Source: Candidatus Atribacteria bacterium (lineage in GTDB: Bacteria > Atribacterota > Phoenicimicrobiia > Phoenicimicrobiales > Stramentimicrobiaceae). From it: 7,581 nucleotides of DNA. Below the pieces are notes generated by a model. That model was not told where the DNA came from, ran no database searches, and saw nothing but the letters and a program-made list of their open reading frames with translations. Positions 1 to 5,600 of this stretch are shown piece by piece; position 1 is the stretch's first letter; the number at the start of each line of letters is the position of its first letter. The DNA lies in contig JAFGSC010000241.1 of the NCBI GenBank assembly GCA_016934875.1, positions 1-7,581 on the forward strand, given 5' to 3'. The translations under genes were made by a program, and so were the position numbers.

Positions 1-24
1 CCGGCTTAAATATGTAAGTCACTT

Positions 25-30
25 TATAAT
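25..30 (+). promoter_or_regulatory. candidate -10 element for the vapBC pair
   Basis: A perfect TATAAT lies 57 bp before the antitoxin start. No convincing -35 hexamer is visible at 16-18 bp upstream, where the window begins, so this is only a candidate promoter. The 31-87 leader shows no clear operator palindrome. Confidence 0.3.
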
Positions 31-87
31 AAACAGATAACAAACATTTCAATATGAACTCTTGTAATTGTGAGATATCCGGGTTAA

Positions 88-321
88 ATGATAGTAAATA
101 CAATAACAGAAGCTAAATCCAAATTGTCTGCTTTGATTGAAAAAGCATTAACCGGAGAAGAAATTATAATTAAAAAGGCCGGAAAACCGGTTGCAATACT
201 TATCAAATATGAATCCCATAAAGTAAAACGGGAGCCTGGAGCATTAAAAGGGCAGATAGAGATTGCCGACGACTTTGATGAACTCCCTTCCGACATCGCC
301 GGAGCCTTTGGAATGGAGTAA
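88..321 (+). CDS. Phd/YefM-type antitoxin (VapB partner of a VapC toxin)
   Basis: A 77-residue protein with the layout of a Phd/YefM/VapB antitoxin. Residues 1-45 match the family's DNA-binding fold: an N-terminal beta strand and helix (TITEAKSKLSALIEKALTGE) followed by the hallmark strand EEIIIKKAGKPVAILI. The C-terminal third is acidic and ends in DDFDELPSDIAGAFGME, the usual disordered toxin-wrapping tail. Known role of the family: binds and neutralises the cognate PIN RNase and represses its own promoter. The ATG at 88 has only a weak ribosome site, but the family N-terminus begins exactly there. It is followed after 4 bp by the toxin gene, the classic antitoxin-first operon order. The gene looks intact although the toxin is broken, so it may act only as a repressor or protect against related toxins. 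Gene-level naming is not certain within the Phd/VapB group. Confidence 0.88.
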   Translation: MIVNTITEAKSKLSALIEKALTGEEIIIKKAGKPVAILIKYESHKVKREPGALKGQIEIADDFDELPSDIAGAFGME

Positions 322-325
322 GTAA

Positions 326-696
326 TTGAATGTTCTATTGGATACCCATATCGTCCTTTGGTGGCTGAATGGTAATGATGAGTTATCAGATTCCCATAAG
401 GAGATCATTTCAAATACCGATAATCTTTGCTATGTTGGTGCTGGAACAATATTGGAAATTCATATTAAATCTAAACCGGGGAAATTGAAGATTTCTGATA
501 ATTATATTGATGAACTTAAAAAAGTAGGATTCCTTGAGATTTCAATAAATTGGATTCATAGTAATCAAGTAAAGAACTTCCTCTGATCCACAACGATCCT
601 TTTGATAGACTTCTTGTTGCTCAAACCAAGATAGAAAAATTGGAATTACTTACTGTTGATGATAATATTAAAAAGTATAAAGTGAAGTTTTTGTGA
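326..696 (+). pseudogene. vapC: VapC-family PIN-domain toxin, frameshifted
   Basis: PIN-domain ribonuclease toxin of the COG3744 type, normally about 120-130 residues. It starts at a TTG (326) with GGAG at 315-318, 7 bp away, and opens with LLDTHIVLWWL, which carries the first catalytic Asp. ILEIHIK near residue 43 supplies the conserved Glu. This frame stops at 584-586. The missing half is present one frame over: LPLIHNDPFDRLLVAQT from 577, then LLTVDD, ending at TGA 694-696, and it contains the other two acidic positions (NDPFDR and TVDD). Adding one A to the AAA at 571-573 restores a continuous protein of about 123 residues. The most likely cause is a one-base deletion in an A-run, or a sequencing error there. 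As written, the product lacks half the metal site and should be inactive. Confidence 0.87.
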
Positions 697-698
697 TT

Positions 699-723
699 TA
701 GTTAAGCGAAGATTCGTTAACTA
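699..723 (+). terminator. hairpin just after vapC, possible terminator
   Basis: TAGTTAA (699-705) pairs with TTAACTA (717-723), and inside it CGAA (707-710) pairs with TTCG (713-716), leaving one bulged G and a two-base loop. That is 11 pairs starting 3 bp after the vapC stop. Only a short TTTT follows at 726-729, so it is a weak intrinsic terminator at best. It could also be a palindrome marking an insertion boundary, because the MATE remnant begins right after it. Confidence 0.45.
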
Positions 724-731
724 TCTTTTGA

Positions 732-902
732 AAAACGAAGTCCTGGAATACAAAAAAACTGACAATTTATATTCCACTTGCTTTTTCAGGTGCCTATTTA
801 TGGCAGGAAAATGGAGTTTTTACTGCAACGCTGATAATGAATATAATAGCAGGTACTATTGGTTTTACATATTTAAACAATATACAAAATAAATATTCGT
901 AG
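732..902 (+). pseudogene. C-terminal remnant of a MATE-type multidrug/Na+ efflux transporter
   Basis: An open frame of 56 codons, bounded upstream by a TGA (729-731) and ending at TAG 900-902, with no plausible start codon or ribosome site. Its translation reads like the last membrane segments of a MATE (NorM/DinF-like) transporter: a prolonged hydrophobic stretch with IPLAFSGAYLWQENGVF followed by a second helix, NIIAGTIGFTYL, and a short polar tail NNIQNKYS. Full MATE proteins have about 450 residues and 12 helices, so nearly 90% is missing. No upstream MATE sequence is visible between 1 and 731, where vapBC sits instead, which suggests that the toxin-antitoxin segment replaced or was inserted into the transporter gene. 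The family call rests on a short motif-poor region and is moderate. Confidence 0.55.
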
Positions 903-998
903 CTTGAATAGCAGAAATTTGAGAGTAGACTCCAGGCGGCTCATTCGACCGGAACAACCTGCTCCCGTCACAAGAATATGCATGTGTGCTAAAAATAA
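903..998. other. non-coding gap with a GC-rich patch
   Basis: This gap lies between the MATE remnant and the convergent 3' end of the hcpR-like gene. Bases 931-970 contain 25 G or C out of 40, far above the surrounding AT-rich DNA, and the patch ends sharply near 990. Short open frames cross it on both strands but none has a ribosome site or recognisable domain. No intrinsic terminator for the minus-strand regulator is visible. It may be a relic of a foreign or repeated element. Confidence 0.4.
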
Positions 999-1652
999 TC
1001 AAGTATTTTTTAAAATCCTAATTTTTTTTCCATTCCTCTCAATAATTCCCTCACTCCCCATTCTTGCCAAAGCCCTTGAAAGTGAAGGTCTTTCCACCCC
1101 GAAAAGTGTGGATAATTCCATTATACCATGATTTGGCTTTATCCATCCTGAATCATCTGCTTTTTGCTTTGATAAATAAAAAAGTATCTTATCCTGCAAA
1201 GACTTGAATTGCAGATACATCAGTTTGTTGGAAATGAAGGTGAATTTATTAGCCACATCTCCAAAAAGATTTAATAAGAACTGTTTATCTTTCTGGCATA
1301 AGGAAATCAATTCTTCCTTTTTAATAATCAATAAATCTACATCTGTCTTTGCCCAAACTGTAACCGGGATTCTATTATCATCAGCAAAAAGCAGAGCACT
1401 TGCCAAGGCATAGGGAGCTTCAAAATCCTCAATCTTTAGAATTTTTCCGGAAGAATCGGTCATCTGTCCAATGCATTTTCCAGATGTAATAATATAAAGA
1501 GCTTTATACGGCATCCCCTGTAAAATCAGAGCAGTATCTTTGGCATATTTTTTCTCATAGTACTGAATCCCTTTAAGAATAGATAAAAGTTTATCGCTAT
1601 AAATCCCGTCAAAAATAGCTAATTTTTCTATTTTTTTAATAATTTTTTCCAC
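999..1652 (-). CDS. hcpR: Crp/Fnr-family regulator, HcpR-like (nitrosative stress)
   Basis: A 217-residue Crp/Fnr-type transcription factor. Residues about 15-115 form the cyclic-nucleotide-binding-like sensor fold (YIITSGKCIGQM, EDFEAPYALASALLF), about 125-155 the dimerisation helix, and about 170-215 a winged helix-turn-helix with recognition helix GVERPSLSRALARM. Only two cysteines (C60, C119) are present, so an FNR-type 4Fe-4S sensor is excluded; HcpR proteins are thought to sense NO through haem. The GTG start is the only in-frame start before an upstream stop, fits the family N-terminus, and lacks a Shine-Dalgarno sequence. It is divergent from the ferredoxin-fprA operon, with a palindrome 3 bp from its start codon, so it probably activates that operon and regulates itself. 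The HcpR call rests on context plus the helix; a related Crp/Fnr subgroup is possible. Confidence 0.8.
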   Translation of the reverse strand: MEKIIKKIEKLAIFDGIYSDKLLSILKGIQYYEKKYAKDTALILQGMPYKALYIITSGKCIGQMTDSSGKILKIEDFEAPYALASALLFADDNRIPVTVWAKTDVDLLIIKKEELISLCQKDKQFLLNLFGDVANKFTFISNKLMYLQFKSLQDKILFYLSKQKADDSGWIKPNHGIMELSTLFGVERPSLSRALARMGSEGIIERNGKKIRILKNT

Positions 1653-1655
1653 TAT

Positions 1656-1669
1656 GTAACCAAGGTTAC
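1656..1669. promoter_or_regulatory. candidate HcpR/Crp-Fnr-type operator
   Basis: GTAACC-AA-GGTTAC is a 14-bp site with perfect 6-bp arms, of the same GTAAC-N4-GTTAC architecture I recall being proposed for HcpR in non-Desulfovibrio anaerobes (from memory, unverified). It ends 22 bp before a TATATT -10 box, the spacing of a class II Crp/Fnr activator site centred at about -41.5. On the other strand it lies only 3 bp upstream of the regulator's GTG, where bound protein would block transcription or occupy the very start of the transcript. Confidence 0.72.
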
Positions 1670-1691
1670 CGAATTCTTTTTAATCATTCAA

Positions 1692-1697
1692 TATATT
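1692..1697 (+). promoter_or_regulatory. candidate -10 element of the NO-response operon
   Basis: TATATT lies 22 bp after the palindrome, predicting a start of transcription near 1704 and a leader of about 27 bases. No -35 hexamer is evident, as expected for a class II activator-dependent promoter where the operator overlaps the -35 region. An alternative -10, TATAAA at 1703-1708, would place the operator near -52, a less usual position. Confidence 0.5.
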
Positions 1698-1730
1698 TAA
1701 ATTATAAAATGGACAGTAAAGGAAATTTTT

Positions 1731-1970
1731 ATGGCAAATTTATCAAAAAGAACATCATTGAATGTTGCAGGTAAATACTATGTAGATTTTACCTGTATCT
1801 GCTGTGGTATCTGTACCCTGATTGCACCTTTGAATTTTTTTATAAATCTGAACGAAGAATATGGGTATATATGCAAACAACCTGAAACCAAAGAGGAGAT
1901 TAAAGCCATAGAAGAAGCCATCCAAAACTGTCCAGTGGAAGCCATCGGGAGTGATGGTGAAGAATTATAA
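1731..1970 (+). CDS. 4Fe-4S ferredoxin
   Basis: A 79-residue single-cluster ferredoxin of the Fer4_13/Fer4_15 type. The cluster ligands are C22, C25 and C28 (CxxCxxC) and C67 followed by Pro (NCPVEAI), the standard fourth ligand. Two further cysteines are present: C24 inside the cluster loop (CICCGIC) and C48; C24 replaces the residue that is usually Gly in CIGC motifs. Start ATG with AAAGGA at 1718-1723, 7 bp upstream. It is the first gene of the operon, 16 bp before fprA. Inference: a small soluble electron carrier that supplies the flavodiiron protein, taking the place that rubredoxin has in other anaerobes. It could also serve other reductases of the cell. Confidence 0.9.
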   Translation: MANLSKRTSLNVAGKYYVDFTCICCGICTLIAPLNFFINLNEEYGYICKQPETKEEIKAIEEAIQNCPVEAIGSDGEEL

Positions 1971-1986
1971 AAGCAGGAGGAAAACT

Positions 1987-3168
1987 ATGAAAGTAAATGT
2001 AAAAAATAATGTATCTTGGGTTGGGAAAATAGACTGGGAATTACGGAAGTTTCACGGGAATGAATATTCAACCCATAAAGGTTCAACATACAATTCATAT
2101 CTCATTATGGAAGAGAAGACAGTTTTGATAGATACGGTTTGGAAACCTTTTGCAAAGGAATATGCAGCAAATCTTGAAAAGGAAATAGATCTTACCGATA
2201 TTGATTATGTCATTGTGAATCATGCAGAAATAGACCATTCAGGGGCTTTACCCGAACTTATGGCAAAAATTCCCGATGCTCCGATTTACTGTACAAAAAA
2301 AGCAGTTGAATCAATTACAGGACATTACCACAAGGATTGGAATTTTAATGTAGTAAAAACAGGCGATACACTTGATGCAGGAAATGGCAAGAAACTTGTC
2401 TTTGTAGAAATGAACATGCTTCACTGGCCTGACAGTATGGCCTGCTACTTAACCGAAGATAACATCCTGTTTTCAAATGATGCTTTCGGACAGCATTATG
2501 CACACAAGCATTTGTTTAATGATTTGGTTGATAAAGAAGAACTTTTTACAGAATGCATCAAGTATTATGCGAATATCCTTACCCCCTTCTCCAAACTGGT
2601 AAGCAAGAAGATTGAAGAAGTACAATCCCTGGGGATTCCGATAGATATAATCGCAACGAGTCATGGAGTGATTTGGCGGGAAAATCCGATGCAGATTGTC
2701 GAAAAGTATATCCAGTGGTCTAATGATTATCAGGAAAATCAGATTACCCTTCTATACGATACAATGTGGGACGGGACAAAGCGGATGGCAGAAGCGATTG
2801 CAGAGGGTATTCACAAGGCAGATGATAAGGTCAGAATAAAACTATTTAATGTATCAAAGTCTGATAAAAATGATGTTATCACGGAAGTCTTTAAATCAAA
2901 GATGATTCTGGTCGGTTCGCCTACTATAAATAAGGGAATATCCGTTGCTGTTGCAGGTATCCTTGAAGAAATCGAAGGATTGCGGTTTAGGAACAAGAAA
3001 GCTGTAGGCTTTGGTTCTTATGGATGGAGTGGAGAATCTGTTTCTAAAATCAATAAACGACTCGAAGATGCCGGGTTTGCGGTTATAAATGAAGGACTTA
3101 AACTAACCTGGAATCCGAATGAAGAACAGATAAATCAATGTCTTGAGTTTGGCAAAATGATTGCGTAA
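1987..3168 (+). CDS. fprA: flavodiiron protein FprA (NO/O2 reductase)
   Basis: A 393-residue class A flavodiiron protein, the usual length of this class. Residues 1-250 are the metallo-beta-lactamase-like diiron domain with all ligands visible: H79, E81 and D83 in VNHAEIDHSG, H146 in MLHWPDSM, D165 in SNDAFG, H226 in TSHGVIW. Residues 254-393 are the flavodoxin-like FMN domain, with the phosphate loop in YDTMWDGTKRMAEAIAEGI and an aromatic FMN loop GSYGWSG. There is no rubredoxin or NADH-oxidase extension, so it needs a separate donor. These enzymes reduce 2 NO to N2O, or O2 to water, in the cytoplasm. AGGAGG (1975-1980) 6 bp before the ATG at 1987 fixes the start; an upstream in-frame ATG at 1951 overlaps ferredoxin and adds a non-family extension. 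NO versus O2 preference cannot be read from sequence. Confidence 0.97.
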   Translation: MKVNVKNNVSWVGKIDWELRKFHGNEYSTHKGSTYNSYLIMEEKTVLIDTVWKPFAKEYAANLEKEIDLTDIDYVIVNHAEIDHSGALPELMAKIPDAPIYCTKKAVESITGHYHKDWNFNVVKTGDTLDAGNGKKLVFVEMNMLHWPDSMACYLTEDNILFSNDAFGQHYAHKHLFNDLVDKEELFTECIKYYANILTPFSKLVSKKIEEVQSLGIPIDIIATSHGVIWRENPMQIVEKYIQWSNDYQENQITLLYDTMWDGTKRMAEAIAEGIHKADDKVRIKLFNVSKSDKNDVITEVFKSKMILVGSPTINKGISVAVAGILEEIEGLRFRNKKAVGFGSYGWSGESVSKINKRLEDAGFAVINEGLKLTWNPNEEQINQCLEFGKMIA

Positions 3169-3191
3169 TGAAATATATTCAGGAGGTTTTT

Positions 3192-3398
3192 ATGAAAATT
3201 ATCAACATTGGAAGAATTGTAACTTTTATTATTACATTACTGTCTACAATTCCCTTATTTATCAATTATTTGATTGGAACTGCACCAAAGAATCAGATAA
3301 TTGTACACATTCATGTCTGGTTCGGATTGGGATTCTTTGTTTTTGCAATCATCAGTATGGTATTACAAAGACAAATAAAAAAGAAGCAGCTAAAATAG
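3192..3398 (+). CDS. small two-helix membrane protein with an HxH motif
   Basis: Not a family I recognise by name. The 68-residue product has two predicted membrane helices, about residues 7-28 and 38-58, joined by a short polar loop (GTAPKNQ), and a basic tail (RQIKKKQLK), implying both ends are cytoplasmic. H39 and H41 sit at the start of the second helix in VHIHVWFG, a spacing compatible with a haem or metal ligand but not proof of one. AGGAGG at 3181-3186, 5 bp before the ATG at 3192, is far better than the in-frame ATG at 3168, which overlaps the fprA stop. It lies 23 bp after fprA and 22 bp before the ldh remnant, so it is cotranscribed. Role unknown; a membrane redox or NO-sensing accessory is one possibility. 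Confidence 0.7.
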   Translation: MKIINIGRIVTFIITLLSTIPLFINYLIGTAPKNQIIVHIHVWFGLGFFVFAIISMVLQRQIKKKQLK

Positions 3399-3420
3399 TA
3401 TTATTTTACCGGGGGGAGAA

Positions 3421-3726
3421 ATGAATAAAGTAAAAATCGCATATTTTGATACTAAGCCATATGATAAAAAAACATTTGAATTTGTAAATCAAAACTATAA
3501 CTATTCTATATCCTTCTTCGATTCAAGGCTCACGGAACAAACTGTATCATTAGCCAAAGGTTTTGATGTGGTTTGTGCATTTCTAAATGATACCTTAAAT
3601 ACAGAAGGAATCGGTAACCTAACTCAAAATGGAACCAGACCCATTACAATGCGGTGTACTGGCTACAATAATGTTGAAGTCGATGCAGGACATTACAGGC
3701 GAAAAACATCTCAAAAAACAACGTAA
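3421..3726 (+). pseudogene. truncated D-lactate dehydrogenase (N-terminal fragment)
   Basis: Residues 1-89 match the N-terminal catalytic half of the D-lactate dehydrogenase branch of D-isomer-specific 2-hydroxyacid dehydrogenases: KIAYFDTKPYDKKTF, then SFFDSRLTEQT, AFLNDTLN and the substrate-loop region MRCTGYNNVEVDA. The family has about 330 residues; here the Rossmann NAD-binding domain (GxGxxG) and the catalytic Arg, Glu and His are absent. After residue 89 the frame runs into an unrelated basic tail (HYRRKTSQKTT) and stops. The start is good: ATG after GGGGGGAG at 3412-3419. A complete enzyme would regenerate NAD+ by reducing pyruvate, useful when NO blocks respiration or Fe-S pyruvate metabolism. 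Most simply, an internal deletion has removed about 700 bp. The fragment is very unlikely to be catalytic. Confidence 0.85.
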
Positions 3727-3738
3727 AGGAGATTGCAA

Positions 3739-3873
3739 ATGAGCGAGTATATACAAAATGATGCCTATAAACAAGAGAAGCTGAAGGAAATCATAAAATC
3801 CTTACATGACGGAAAATCAGTTGATTCCGTAAAAAAGGAATTTGCTGCGCTGATTAAAAATGTAAGTCCCTAA
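3739..3873 (+). pseudogene. N-terminal piece of the DUF438 protein, ended by an in-frame TAA
   Basis: Forty-four codons from ATG 3739, with AAAGGAG at 3725-3731 placed 7 bp upstream, ending in TAA 3871-3873. The translation (MSEYIQNDAYKQEKLKEIIK, then LHDGKSVDSVKKEFAALIKN) is the first part of a DUF438 domain. After the stop the same frame continues with EISAMENALIKEGF, which is the uninterrupted continuation of that domain. A single substitution, for example AAA (Lys) to TAA, would explain it. The real gene is therefore 3739-4956, and this piece plus the downstream CDS are its two halves. Confidence 0.82.
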
Positions 3874-3885
3874 GAAATATCAGCC

Positions 3886-4956
3886 ATGGAAAACGCTTTA
3901 ATCAAAGAAGGATTCCCGCCGGAACAGATACAGAAATTGTGTGAAGTCCATGTCTCTGTATTTGATGCTACGTTAAAAAAATATAGAAGCCCCAAACATA
4001 TGCCAGGGCACCCGGTCAATACTTATATGGAAGAAAATAAATATGCTAAAAAGCTGGTTAAATCAATATCTCCCCTTTTTAAGAAAATTGTGAAAACAAA
4101 AGAAAAGGGAGTAGAACTGCTTTCCAGGCAACTCCATGAATTGAAACAGATTGAGCTTCATTTTCAGAGAAAAGAAAATCAGCTCTTTCCGAAATTGGAG
4201 AAGGAAGAATTTTCAGGGCCGTCCAAAGTGATGTGGGGGAAACATGATGAGATCAGAAACAGATTAAAGATAATTGAAAAAGCGTTACAGGATGGTGATT
4301 TTAAGCAGGTAAAGGATACCGGAAAAGAATTAATTTCCGCAATCAGGAATATGATTTTTATGGAGGAGAAGATTTTATTTCCTACATCGTTGCGGAAACT
4401 CAAAGAAACAGACTGGATTGAGATACGGAAAGAAGAACCTGAAATCGGATATGCCTGGACTAAACCGGGAAACCTTTGGGACATAAATATAGCCCGAACA
4501 AAACAACAAGAAACTATTAAAACAGAAACAGTCCCATCCAACATCACGTCTGATACTGTTCATATTGATGAAGGAAACCTTACATTCAAGCAAATCAATC
4601 TCATGTTAAAGCACCTTCCTGTTGATGTGACCTTTGTCGATGAAAACGATAAGGTCAGATATTATTCTCAAGGAAAAGAACGGATATTTCCAAGAAGTCC
4701 CGCGATAATCGGAAGGGATGTCCAAAATTGTCATCCGCCGAAAAGTGTCCATATAGTAAACAAGATTGTGGAGAGTTTCAGGAAAAAGGAAAAAGACGTT
4801 GCAGAGTTTTGGTTAACAATGAATGACCGGTTCATTCACATACGTTACTTTGCCGTTTATGATGATGCAGGCGAATATAAAGGGGTGATTGAGGTTTCAC
4901 AGGATGTTACTGATATCAGGGCATTGGATGGTGAACGAAGGCTTCTGGATTGGTAG
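3886..4956 (+). CDS. DUF438-hemerythrin-PAS protein (remainder after nonsense codon)
   Basis: A 356-residue open frame holding most of a DUF438/HHE/PAS protein. Residues 1-35 finish DUF438; about 37-175 form a hemerythrin-like four-helix bundle with likely iron ligands H42 (PGHPVNTYMEEN), H84, H92 and E97 (HFQRKENQLFP), H120 (VMWGKHDEIR) and E160/E161 (FMEEKILFP); about 243-350 are a PAS domain with NCHPPKSVHIV and a closing SQDVTDIRALDGERRLLD. Known of the family: diiron proteins related to the YtfE/ScdA iron-centre repair group, predicted members of NO-responsive regulons. ATG 3886 follows the TAA by 12 bp in the same frame and has almost no ribosome site, so expression would rely on reinitiation or readthrough. 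The catalytic-looking domains are intact, so either reduced activity or recent inactivation is possible. Confidence 0.85.
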   Translation: MENALIKEGFPPEQIQKLCEVHVSVFDATLKKYRSPKHMPGHPVNTYMEENKYAKKLVKSISPLFKKIVKTKEKGVELLSRQLHELKQIELHFQRKENQLFPKLEKEEFSGPSKVMWGKHDEIRNRLKIIEKALQDGDFKQVKDTGKELISAIRNMIFMEEKILFPTSLRKLKETDWIEIRKEEPEIGYAWTKPGNLWDINIARTKQQETIKTETVPSNITSDTVHIDEGNLTFKQINLMLKHLPVDVTFVDENDKVRYYSQGKERIFPRSPAIIGRDVQNCHPPKSVHIVNKIVESFRKKEKDVAEFWLTMNDRFIHIRYFAVYDDAGEYKGVIEVSQDVTDIRALDGERRLLDW

Positions 4957-4961
4957 GGAAA

Positions 4962-5600
4962 ATGGATAAAATCCCGCGGTTATATAAACATTATTATATT
5001 GATAAATCAGATGAACGGTTGGAATTGTTTCAAATAATTGCGGAACGATATAACATTAAAAGCGGTTTATATCCGGGGAGTTTTGTACATATAACACCTT
5101 CCTTTGTGATACCCGAAATGGTTTATATCGATATGGACAAAAGATGTCCAAAGTTTTTTCAAAGCGGAGAAACCCTGTCATTTATAGAAAAACAAAAAAA
5201 ATATGAGGAACCGGCATCTGTTACATTTTTCTCGGCAGATTTTACTTCTACGATTGACGAGAAAGAGGAATCATTCGATCTTTTAATTTCACTCTATTCC
5301 GGTTTTGTATCAGAATACTGCTTAAAATATATCAGAAATAATGGAATTGTCCTGGCTAACAATAGTCATGGAGACGCCCCGCTTGCTTTCTTGAATAACA
5401 GATTAGATTTAGTCGCTGCTGCAAAAAGGAGAGGAGACCATTTCATTTTGAGTGAGAAGGAACCGGATTCATACTTCCATACGAAATCAGGAAAAAAACT
5501 CGATAAGGAAGAAATTAAAAAAACGATGAAAGGGGCAGCATATACAAAAACCGCATATGCCTATATTTTCAGGAAGCAGGTGAGACATGGAGATGTATAA
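4962..5600 (+). CDS. conserved-looking protein of unknown function, methyltransferase-like fold suspected
   Basis: A 212-residue soluble protein that I do not recognise as a named family. Its pattern is Rossmann-like: after a helix (ERLELFQIIAERYNI) comes LYPGSFVHITPSFVIPEMVYIDMD, where PGS stands in the place of the GxG loop and IDMD in that of the acidic residue after strand 2 in SAM methyltransferases. Then FDLLISLYSGFVS and YIRNNGIVLANNSHGDAPLA resemble strands 4 and 5, and the end is AYTKTAYAYIFRK. It has no transmembrane segment or signal peptide. It begins 5 bp after the DUF438 stop (ATG 4962; a TTG at 4950 is an alternative) and overlaps the next gene by 14 bp, so the two are translationally coupled. 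Inference: a methyltransferase-like partner of the enzyme encoded next. Confidence 0.75.
   Translation: MDKIPRLYKHYYIDKSDERLELFQIIAERYNIKSGLYPGSFVHITPSFVIPEMVYIDMDKRCPKFFQSGETLSFIEKQKKYEEPASVTFFSADFTSTIDEKEESFDLLISLYSGFVSEYCLKYIRNNGIVLANNSHGDAPLAFLNNRLDLVAAAKRRGDHFILSEKEPDSYFHTKSGKKLDKEEIKKTMKGAAYTKTAYAYIFRKQVRHGDV

Noticed and set aside
873..983. Minus-strand ORF starting MHILVTGAGCSGR, resembling the start of an NAD-dependent epimerase
   Set aside because: Only 36 codons, crosses the MATE remnant antisense, has no ribosome site, and the Rossmann-like resemblance is limited to about nine residues.
904..1131. Plus-strand ORF of 75 codons through the GC-rich patch
   Set aside because: It overlaps the 3' end of the hcpR-like gene on the opposite strand and shows no domain or ribosome site.
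3161..3424. 87-codon ORF overlapping the small membrane protein
   Set aside because: Out of frame with the protein that has AGGAGG before its ATG, and its translation lacks the two clean hydrophobic helices.
4179..4593. Minus-strand ORFs of 122 and 72 codons
   Set aside because: Antisense shadows of the well-supported hemerythrin-PAS gene.
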